In this document: positions 30,529 to 36,777 of the stretch, one piece after another
How the letters are laid out: the number at the start of each line of letters is the position of its first letter
Numbering within the stretch: position 1 is the stretch's first letter
NCBI GenBank assembly: GCA_016932675.1
Contig: JAFGCK010000129.1
Coordinates: 1-36,777, forward strand
Length of the DNA: 36,777 nucleotides
Direction of reading: 5' to 3'
Origin: Methanosarcinaceae archaeon
GTDB lineage: Archaea; Halobacteriota; Methanosarcinia; Methanosarcinales; Methanosarcinaceae
Made by a program: the position numbers and the translations under genes
Notes under the pieces: generated by a model
What the model was told of the DNA's origin: nothing
Seen by the model: only the letters and a program-made list of their open reading frames with translations
The model's database searches: none

Positions 30529-31176
30529 TTAAGAATCTTTTCTTGCAATTATCTTAATTTGATAGTCGTCTTTAAGATAAGCATAAATCTTGCATATTGT
30601 ATTGAATACGGAATCACCCAACATCTGTTTTAATAAAACGTATCTTGGGGGCCATCTGTGGCGGATGGTTCGAACATCCAATATCTTATAACCAGCATTC
30701 GAAAATAGATTTCCAAGAGTTAAGGGATTCCAGGTGTAAAGATGTTGGTTTACATCGTCAGGAATGTATTTTTCATTTGCTTTTTGATGAGGAACGACAA
30801 AAATGATAGATCCATGCTGTTTTAATTTAGGATATAATTGCCTTAATATTTCAATTGGGTTTTCAACGTGTTCTAAAGCATGATTTGATATTACAACATC
30901 TGCATAATTGTTTTTTATTTCCGATATTGTTTTTACAACATCAAGACCATTTTCACATGCTGCTTCTCTTGCTGAATCGTTTATTTCAACACCCGTTTTC
31001 TTCTTACAACGGATATTTTGCAAAAGATAACCTCCACCACATCCAAAATCTACAACTGTATCATCGGGATTTATATGGTCTTTGAATTTGAAGGTGTTTG
31101 CAGATCCACCAAATGCCCCGATTTCTTTTTGCCAGTTAAAATAATCAGAACTGTAATAAGTTTCTATAGTGTCCAT
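30529..31176 (-). CDS. Class I SAM-dependent methyltransferase
   Basis: A 215-aa methyltransferase. The SAM-binding motif I is VVDFGCGGGYLL (41-52), motif II has TGVEIND (61-67), and ISNHALEHVENPIEIL (96-111) is the post-II signature of the Methyltransf_11/12 group. The N-terminal YYSSDYFNWQKEIGAFGG resembles methyltransferases from glycan or lipid modification clusters. Substrate is unknown. The coding sequence is visibly richer in A and T than its neighbours and the gene is alone between two unrelated operons, suggesting acquisition by transfer. GAGGTGATC stands 3 nt before the ATG, and a TATA-like run (31201-31233) lies upstream. Confidence 0.88.
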   Translation of the reverse strand: MDTIETYYSSDYFNWQKEIGAFGGSANTFKFKDHINPDDTVVDFGCGGGYLLQNIRCKKKTGVEINDSAREAACENGLDVVKTISEIKNNYADVVISNHALEHVENPIEILRQLYPKLKQHGSIIFVVPHQKANEKYIPDDVNQHLYTWNPLTLGNLFSNAGYKILDVRTIRHRWPPRYVLLKQMLGDSVFNTICKIYAYLKDDYQIKIIARKDS

Positions 31177-31463
31177 ATGATCACCTCTTAATAAAAGTTA
31201 AAAGCATTTATATTATAAAAATATAATAATTTTATGTGCATCACCCAAATATTATGCATCCACCTGTTAGTATCCTTCTTTAGCTATTGGCCAGAATTAT
31301 AAAAAAGAAGAATATGGCTTTACCAGGTCCTGACAAACAGATTTACCACTGAAAAATCAAGATAAATGATTGGCAGGAAATGCAGACCAAAGACTTAGGA
31401 AAAAAATAAAAACCTGGACGGATTCTCACAGCCCATCCCGGCAAAAAGAACTGAATCCCTATA
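31177..31463. promoter_or_regulatory. AT-rich intergenic region upstream of the methyltransferase
   Basis: On the minus strand the region about 31205-31232 (mostly A and T, with TTTTTATAATATAAA) offers a TATA element some 35-45 nt before the methyltransferase ATG. Nearer metG the A-rich stretch 31399-31410 reads as a T run on the minus strand, beyond the metG stop, and may end that transcript. No ORF or repeat stands out. Confidence 0.35.
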
Positions 31464-33503
31464 TCACCTGACACAGGAACCAGGACTTATTTTTTCATCA
31501 GTCGTCAGCAGGGACACCTGCTCGCCTGCATCGGCTGCCAGAAGCATCCCCTGAGACTCCACACCGCAGAGCTTCACGGGCTTTAGGTTGACGAGCACGT
31601 TCACGGTCTTGCCGACCATCTCTTCGGGCTTGTAGTATTCAGCAAGGCCTGCAACGACCTGTCTGGGAGAATCATCGCCGATATCGACCTCCAGGCGCAA
31701 AAGCTTCTTGGATTTCTTGATCCTCTCGGCAGTAACAACCCTGCCGACCCTGATGTCAAGCTTTGCGAAATCGTCGTATTCGATCTCGGGCTTGAACTCC
31801 ATTTTTGGCACTTCCTTTATGCCTGCTTCCTTTGCGATCGCCGCCTTTATGCGCTTTGAGGATATCTTTTCCATCTCTTCGATCTTATCGTCCTCGAGCT
31901 TGGTGAACAGGATCTCCGGCTTTTCCAGTTTTATACCGCTTACAACAGGGACGGTGGCTTCCTCATAAGTAGCGGTATGGACATCGGAATCCATCCCAAT
32001 CTGTTTCCAGGCCTTCTCCATGCTGCCCGGCGTAATTGGTTCGAAGAGCAGGACAAGCGCTCTGGAAAGCTGCAGGCAGTTCTTGATGACCCTGCCACAG
32101 GCCTCTTTGTCCTCTTTTATGAGCTTCCAGGGTTCGTTTGACTGGAAGTATGAATTGCCGTATGATGCAAGAGCCATTGCAGTATCAGCCGCCTTCTTGA
32201 ACTCATAGTCCGCGTTCGCCCTTACAACCTCCCCGATGGTTGAGTTTATCTTCTCCATGATCCCGGGATCAATGTCACCCCCGGGGATCTCACCGAAGTT
32301 CTTGAAGGCAAAGAGAAGGTTCCTGTACAGGAAATTGCCCAGCACGCCCACGAGTTCGGTGTTTATCTTGTCCTGGAAGATCTTCCATGAGAAGTTGACC
32401 TCCTTTGTGTGCGAGGTGTAGCTTACGAGGTAGTACCTGAGAAGGTCCGGATGGAAACCATGGTCGAGATAGTCCTCCTCCACCCATACCACATAACCGC
32501 GGCTCTTTGAAAAGGTCCTGTCCTCTATTTTCAGCATACCTGAAGCGACAACTGCAGAGGGCTGGCTGTAGTCGGCTCCCTTGAGCATCGCAGGCCAGAA
32601 GATGCAATGATGATAGATGATGTCGCCGCCGATGAAGTGCACTATGGGGCAGTCGCCCTTCCAGAACATCTCCCAGTCACCTCCAGAAGCCTGTGCCCAC
32701 TCTTCCGTGAATGCTATATAACCTATCGGCGCATCCACCCATACATAGACCACAAGGTCATCATGACCGGGGAATCGCACACCCCATTCGAGGTTCCTGG
32801 TGATGCACCAGTCAGATAGCTCCTGCTTTACCCATCCCAGTGCGTAGTTGCGGGCGTTCAGGGTACCGCCCAGCTGTTCCAGGTAACCGAGCAGGAAGTC
32901 GCTGAATTCCGAGAGCCTGAAGAAGAAGTGCTCCTGTTGTTTATATTCGGCGGGACCTTTGCATATTGTACAGACAGGGTCCCTGAGCTCACCGGGCTCC
33001 AGGTGCTTGCCACATCCCTGGTCGCACTCGTCGCCACGTGCCCTCTCCCCGCAATGAGGGCAGGTGCCTTCAACGTACCTGTCAGGCAGGAAGCGGTCAC
33101 ACTGAGGGCAGTAGGCTATCTCTATGACCTTCGGGTAAACGTAGCCTTTCCCGATGAGCCTGTCGACGATATCCAGTGTACGCCTGTGGTTTACTTCATC
33201 ATCGGTAGTCCCGAAGGCATCGAACTCTACTTCCATTTTCCTGAATACCTCATCAAAATGTGCATGGTATTTCTGCACAAGCTCTTTAGGGCTGACACCA
33301 AGCGCCTCGGCGTTCACAACGATGGGAGTACCATGGGTATCGGAACCGCAGACAAATGTAGCTTCCTGTGAGTTCTTCTTCAGGGACCTCACATAGACAT
33401 CTGCTGGGATGTATGTTCTAAGATGGCCGACGTGCGCTTTGCCGTTGGCATATGGAAGGCCGCATGTCACAAGTACGGCCTTATCAGAGGGAATATCTGG
33501 CAT
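31464..33503 (-). CDS. metG: Methionyl-tRNA synthetase
   Basis: Charges tRNA-Met. The 679-aa protein carries the class I HIGH motif as HVGH (24-27), a double zinc knuckle ([21 protein letters not shown] and CDQGCGKH...CTICKG), and FSKSRG in place of KMSKS. Its anticodon-binding helical domain follows, and a C-terminal OB-fold tRNA-binding domain starts near residue 580 ([12 protein letters not shown] ... [24 protein letters not shown]). The fused C-terminal domain occurs in some archaea and not in others. ATG 33503 follows GGAG at 8 nt. It diverges from sppA across 134 bp. Confidence 0.96.
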   Translation of the reverse strand: MPDIPSDKAVLVTCGLPYANGKAHVGHLRTYIPADVYVRSLKKNSQEATFVCGSDTHGTPIVVNAEALGVSPKELVQKYHAHFDEVFRKMEVEFDAFGTTDDEVNHRRTLDIVDRLIGKGYVYPKVIEIAYCPQCDRFLPDRYVEGTCPHCGERARGDECDQGCGKHLEPGELRDPVCTICKGPAEYKQQEHFFFRLSEFSDFLLGYLEQLGGTLNARNYALGWVKQELSDWCITRNLEWGVRFPGHDDLVVYVWVDAPIGYIAFTEEWAQASGGDWEMFWKGDCPIVHFIGGDIIYHHCIFWPAMLKGADYSQPSAVVASGMLKIEDRTFSKSRGYVVWVEEDYLDHGFHPDLLRYYLVSYTSHTKEVNFSWKIFQDKINTELVGVLGNFLYRNLLFAFKNFGEIPGGDIDPGIMEKINSTIGEVVRANADYEFKKAADTAMALASYGNSYFQSNEPWKLIKEDKEACGRVIKNCLQLSRALVLLFEPITPGSMEKAWKQIGMDSDVHTATYEEATVPVVSGIKLEKPEILFTKLEDDKIEEMEKISSKRIKAAIAKEAGIKEVPKMEFKPEIEYDDFAKLDIRVGRVVTAERIKKSKKLLRLEVDIGDDSPRQVVAGLAEYYKPEEMVGKTVNVLVNLKPVKLCGVESQGMLLAADAGEQVSLLTTDEKISPGSCVR

Positions 33504-33637
33504 GCATTTTCTCCTTAATCATATGATCAGTATAATCTGATGTTGATTGCCCGCAATTATAAAATATATTTCGCTTGCAAAACACATAAGGTTTTTAACA
33601 TACAGGTGCATTTTATGCTGAGGATGGTAATTCACTG
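33504..33637. promoter_or_regulatory. Divergent promoter region, metG / sppA
   Basis: TTATAAAATATATTTCGC (33557-33574) holds TATA-like sequence usable on both strands. A 10-bp palindrome ATCATATGAT (33518-33527) lies just before metG's leader. For sppA, GAGGATGG (33620-33627) is a weak ribosome site; the ATG inside it leads to a stop after four codons and is not the gene start. Confidence 0.4.
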
Positions 33638-34819
33638 ATGAGCGGAAAATATCCCGATAGCGAAGAATGGCCTTCTGATGATGTCGGATACCATGGATCT
33701 CCCTATTCCTATGGTGAACCTGAAAAGGATGGGCAGGAAGCATCTGATACCTATGAGTACACAGAAGATGCGACATCAGGAGGAACAGACACGATATCCG
33801 GCGATCATGTACAGATAACCGGAGAGGATATGGGCCGCAGCTATGGAGAAGAAGAAAGATCAGCTCCTCCTGAAGCCCCCTATGCCAATACAGCATCTGT
33901 ATCCAGAAAGAAAAGCCGCAAATGGCAGTATATAGCTATAGTAGCGGTCCTTCTACTGATCATAGGATCGAGTTTTCTACTGCTCTTCCAGGCTTTCAGC
34001 GGTGACCTTTATTCACCTGGTGACAAGATCGCAGTGATCTACATCCAGGGAACCCTGCTTACCAGCAGTGTACCCGGCGGTCTCGGATATGCAACATCTG
34101 AAGACATAGCCGAAAGCATCAGGGAAGCAACCGCTGATGAGAATGTAAAGGCCATAGTGCTGCGGATAAACAGCCCCGGAGGATCATCAACCGCTGGAGA
34201 GGAGGTCTACACCGAGGTAAAAACTGCGAGTGAGAGCGGTGTGCCCGTAGTCGTATCAATGGGTGACGTTGCCGCAAGCGCAGCCTACCATATATCCGCA
34301 CCTGCAGACCTTATCGTCGCCAACCCATCCTCCATGACAGGAAGTATCGGTACCATATGGATGTTCGAGAACCTCTCGGTATATTATGAAGAGGAGGGTA
34401 TTGAATACTACATCGCCAAGTCAGGCGAATTCAAGGACATGGGGGGTTCATGGAGAGGACTGACAGAAGATGAAAAGGAGTATGCTAACAGGGTAGTTGC
34501 CGAAGTGTACGGGAACTTCGTGGAAGATGTTGCCCGGGGCAGGAATATGAGTGTCGGGGAGGTCAGGGACCTTGCAGACGGCAGGATATATACCGGCCAG
34601 AGGGCACAGGAGCTCGGACTTGTGGATGAGATCGGGAACTTCTACTATGCACTCGACAGGGCAGCAGAACTCGGAGGCATAGAAGGCGAGCCAACCATTG
34701 TCTACATTAACAGACCGACACTTTCAAGCCTGCTCTTCGGATCAGAAGCTGATGTTTCAGCAGCTGTTGACCAGTTCCTGAACTTTTATGAGGAAAGCCC
34801 CTACGGCCGTATCGTCTGA
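33638..34819 (+). CDS. sppA: Signal peptide peptidase SppA (S49 serine protease)
   Basis: Membrane protease that degrades cleaved signal peptides and other membrane-bound pieces. The 393-aa protein is the short, single-domain type. One membrane helix lies at 98-118 (YIAIVAVLLLIIGSSFLLLF), after which come the S49 motifs RINSPGGSS (176-184), the catalytic serine S214 in MGDVAASAAYHIS and the catalytic lysine K266 in KSGEFKDMG. Unusually, the helix is preceded by 95 residues that are acidic, Gly/Ser/Tyr-rich and look disordered (SEEWPSDDVGYHGSPYSYGEPEKDG). This tail would lie in the cytoplasm and may control or anchor the enzyme. No partner gene is adjacent. Confidence 0.93.
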   Translation: MSGKYPDSEEWPSDDVGYHGSPYSYGEPEKDGQEASDTYEYTEDATSGGTDTISGDHVQITGEDMGRSYGEEERSAPPEAPYANTASVSRKKSRKWQYIAIVAVLLLIIGSSFLLLFQAFSGDLYSPGDKIAVIYIQGTLLTSSVPGGLGYATSEDIAESIREATADENVKAIVLRINSPGGSSTAGEEVYTEVKTASESGVPVVVSMGDVAASAAYHISAPADLIVANPSSMTGSIGTIWMFENLSVYYEEEGIEYYIAKSGEFKDMGGSWRGLTEDEKEYANRVVAEVYGNFVEDVARGRNMSVGEVRDLADGRIYTGQRAQELGLVDEIGNFYYALDRAAELGGIEGEPTIVYINRPTLSSLLFGSEADVSAAVDQFLNFYEESPYGRIV

Positions 34820-35124
34820 GATGGAATGCCTTTTGACCTTTCATCCGGGACCCTGCTTTTTGCCGGAGAGTGTACTATAAAGAATGGCCCTTCATTTCCA
34901 TCCTTCCGGACATCATCATTGATGTGAGAGCAATTCTGTCTGTTCCGGGTCTTTCGTCCCCTGCACTGACAGCTTCATATTTATAATGGCAAAGATCACG
35001 GCTTTTATGGCCTCATGACCGAAAAGGGAAATATGGGGTCGCCTGAAAACAAAAACTATAAGTTAGCCTGTGCTTAACTTATAGTATAAAGAAAAAAAGT
35101 TACATTTCCTGTGTGGGAGAGATC
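34820..35124. promoter_or_regulatory. Intergenic region with a long inverted repeat over the promoter
   Basis: Most of the 0.3 kb has no feature. Near its right end ACTATAAGTTAGC (35055-35067) and GCTTAACTTATAGT (35072-35085) form an inverted repeat with 13-14 nt arms, one unpaired A and a 4-nt spacer. The right arm runs into ATAGTATAAAG (35081-35091), the likely TATA box, which puts the transcription start about 12-20 nt before ATG 35125. The arrangement is that of an operator bound by a dimer. Confidence 0.55.
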
Positions 35125-36345
35125 ATGGATCAAAGACATTACACACGGTTTGCTGTTGTGGCCCTGGTCCTCATGCTATGTATGTCAATCCCGGTTCAGG
35201 GCCTGGAGCCGGTGAGGACCGGCAAACTGGACATACTTGCTGCAGAGGTTTCCCCTCAACCGGCAAGACCGGGGGGGGAGTTGCTTGTAAAAGTGAGTGT
35301 TGCCAATTATGACGATGCCACAGCCAGGAACATCATCCTTGAAGTAGAGAACCAGTTCCCCATGATATTGAAGTTCTCTGAAAAGGAATACGGTGTGAAG
35401 AGCATTTCCAATAACACCTTCAGGATAGACAGGATAAGCTCCAATGGAAATGTAGAGATCAACTATAATTTCCTCATAGACCCAAAGGCCAGGACGGGAA
35501 CCTATGATATTACATTCCGGCTCTCTGACAGCAACGGAGTGATCGTTACAAGGACGATATCCATAAAAGTAGAAGGCACCCCTGAGATCGCCCTTCTGAA
35601 CTCCTCATTCTCCAGCTTAGGAATATCCCCTGGAGATACTTTTTTCCTTTATACCACAGTTGCAAGCGTTGGAAGCGGTAATGCAAAGAACATACGCATC
35701 AGTCTCCAGACAGAAGATGTACCTTACCTGGTCGCTGTAAATGGTAATACTGCTTTTATCCATACCCTTGATGCAGGAGAGGAAGAACAGATAGCTTTTG
35801 AGCTAAGCCTTGGAAAGAAGGCAGATATCACATCATACAACATTCCCATTTCCATAACTGCTGTTGATGATACCGAAAAACTGGAAATGAGCTACGTGGA
35901 GAAGATCGGTTTTGAGGCCCGGGGCAGGGCAAAGCTCGACATTGCGAACATAAAGAATGACCCCACTATACCCGAAAAAGGCAAGGATCTCACGCAGACC
36001 ATAAGAATTGAGAATGTGGGGGAAGGTGAAGCAAGGTCTGTAAAGGTGAGCCTTGTGGGGCTTGATGTATTCGGGACAAAAGAAGCCTTCATCGGAAAGC
36101 TTGATGCAGATGATGATGCCCCCGCTACCTTCTCATTCATTCCCCGCAGGAGCGGTTACCTGGAGTACACCGCACTGATCGAATATGAGGACGATTTCGG
36201 GAAACATTCAATAGAGCAGGAACTGACCATTAGCGTTAAGGGCAGCTCCCCCTCCCAGATACTATTATGGTTCATAGTGCTGTCATTGCTGGTCGCAGGA
36301 GCATTCATCCTCAGGAAGCGTTTCAGAAAAGAGCCGGAAAAGTGA
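35125..36345 (+). CDS. COG1361-type exported envelope protein (CARDB/NEW3-like repeats)
   Basis: A 406-aa protein with a signal peptide (about 1-26, FAVVALVLMLCMSIPVQG), three successive beta-sandwich domains and one C-terminal membrane helix (about 378-397, ILLWFIVLSLLVAGAFILRKR) with a basic cytoplasmic end. The domain sequences (VKVSVANYDDATARNIILEV; YTTVASVGSGNAKNIRISL; QTIRIENVGEGEARSVKVSL) repeat the pattern 'xVxxVGxGxAxxVxxxL' of COG1361 S-layer-like or CARDB modules. It would sit outside the cell, tethered to the membrane. The next gene is an ABC permease starting 7 nt after its stop, so it probably works as an extracytoplasmic part of that transporter. ATG 35125 is chosen over GTG 35113; GGGAGAGATC precedes it. 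Confidence 0.8.
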   Translation: MDQRHYTRFAVVALVLMLCMSIPVQGLEPVRTGKLDILAAEVSPQPARPGGELLVKVSVANYDDATARNIILEVENQFPMILKFSEKEYGVKSISNNTFRIDRISSNGNVEINYNFLIDPKARTGTYDITFRLSDSNGVIVTRTISIKVEGTPEIALLNSSFSSLGISPGDTFFLYTTVASVGSGNAKNIRISLQTEDVPYLVAVNGNTAFIHTLDAGEEEQIAFELSLGKKADITSYNIPISITAVDDTEKLEMSYVEKIGFEARGRAKLDIANIKNDPTIPEKGKDLTQTIRIENVGEGEARSVKVSLVGLDVFGTKEAFIGKLDADDDAPATFSFIPRRSGYLEYTALIEYEDDFGKHSIEQELTISVKGSSPSQILLWFIVLSLLVAGAFILRKRFRKEPEK

Positions 36346-36352
36346 GGGGAAC

Positions 36353-36777
36353 ATGTTTGAGAGAGCAAAAGTCTCCTTTTTCCTTGCATCAAGGTCCATA
36401 CTCAGGGGAAACAGGGGGATCACTTTCTTCACCATCATAGTACTCACCCTTGTGTATCTCCAGCTTGTGTTCTTTTCCGGTGTGATAGGCGGAGTGACAC
36501 TGAAGTTCAATGACGTTCTCGTGGATTACCAGACCGGTGACATTGTCATCGAGCCCGGGCAAAACGAGCTTTACATATCGAATGTTGATTCGCTTACTAA
36601 AAAGATAGGACAGCTACCTGAAATTGTGGGTGTTTCCCCTCGTTTGCGACTGAAAAGTTCCGTCCTGTTCAAAGAAAGGGAAGTAGGTGCAACCATCTAC
36701 GGTGTGGACCCGGATGAAGAGGAGCTTGTGACTGATTTTGCATCTGCCATGGTTGAAGGGGAATTCATAAGCAAGCT
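36353..36777 (+). CDS. ABC transporter permease, MacB/FtsX-type (partial, runs off right edge)
   Basis: The reading frame from ATG 36353 continues to the window end (141 codons, no stop). It opens with MFERAKVSFFLASRSILRGNRG, a cytoplasmic amphipathic stretch typical of FtsX/MacB permeases, then a membrane helix (about 24-46, ITFFTIIVLTLVYLQLVFFSGVIG). After that comes the start of the periplasmic-type core domain (DIVIEPGQNELYISNVDSLTKKI, EIVGVSPRLRLKSSVLF, VGATIYGVDPDEE). The remaining helices and any ATPase would lie beyond. AGGGGA stands just before the ATG. Together with the COG1361 protein it likely forms an export or envelope-maintenance complex. Confidence 0.85.
   Translation, partial: MFERAKVSFFLASRSILRGNRGITFFTIIVLTLVYLQLVFFSGVIGGVTLKFNDVLVDYQTGDIVIEPGQNELYISNVDSLTKKIGQLPEIVGVSPRLRLKSSVLFKEREVGATIYGVDPDEEELVTDFASAMVEGEFISK

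Overview
This window looks like chromosomal DNA from a methanogenic archaeon, most likely of the Methanosarcinales (a Methanosarcinaceae member such as Methanolobus is my best guess; the genus is inferred). The reasons are: TATA-box promoters with very short leaders; Shine-Dalgarno sites of the form GGTGAT(C) placed 3-4 nt before the start, complementary to the archaeal 16S rRNA 3' end; an archaeal gene set (ADP-dependent NAD(P)HX repair enzyme, 6-phospho-3-hexuloisomerase, archaeal NOG1-type GTPase, HMG-CoA synthase/thiolase/DUF35 cluster, PhoU with an AbrB-type domain, archaeal-type aconitase-family dehydratase); and a FilR1-domain winged-helix regulator typical of Methanosarcina relatives. 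I see no rRNA, tRNA, CRISPR array, insertion sequence or prophage.

Layout. 1-5544: after a small unknown gene, a minus-strand run of repair and housekeeping genes (nnr, a 62-aa protein, moaC, prs, a 178-aa unknown, an HhH-GPD DNA glycosylase and a TPD/CDIN1-type PD-(D/E)XK protein). 5545-6372: noncoding, with an 11-bp tandem repeat in a large inverted repeat. 6373-7842: a TrkA-N/DHH/DHHA1 fusion that seems to start at ATT. 7843-9318: mostly noncoding, with a small DUF5654-like membrane protein. 9319-11869: a YkgJ-type cysteine-cluster protein, a homoaconitase/isopropylmalate dehydratase large subunit, and hisE. 11889-13882: a divergent pair, an HTH-CBS regulator and NOG1. 13924-17222: a minus-strand operon of Era-like GTPase, DUF2073, an unknown 169-aa protein, 6-phospho-3-hexuloisomerase and an aminotransferase. 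17384-19507: PhoU regulator, a small membrane protein, an orphan. 19878-21593: UbiA prenyltransferase converging with a FilR1 regulator. 21822-26329: purH, a zinc ribbon/PUA/PAPS-reductase/ferredoxin protein and a Cas4-like protein with a degenerate active site. 26464-30395: a regulator followed by the first steps of the mevalonate pathway and a CYTH protein. 30529-33503: an AT-rich methyltransferase and metG. 33638-36777: SppA peptidase, a COG1361 envelope protein and the start of an ABC permease.

How the genes connect. Prs, PurH, HisE and 6-phospho-3-hexuloisomerase form a ribose-phosphate/PRPP theme: archaea without an oxidative pentose pathway make ribulose-5-phosphate by the reverse RuMP route, Prs makes PRPP, and PurH and HisE act in PRPP-consuming purine and histidine synthesis. 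Thiolase, HMG-CoA synthase and DUF35 feed isoprenoid (archaeal lipid) synthesis, and UbiA uses prenyl diphosphates. The points most worth following up are the HhH glycosylase/CDIN1-like operon, the PUA-PAPS-reductase/dead-Cas4 pair, two genes that lack any ordinary start codon, and several precise inverted repeats over promoters or start codons.
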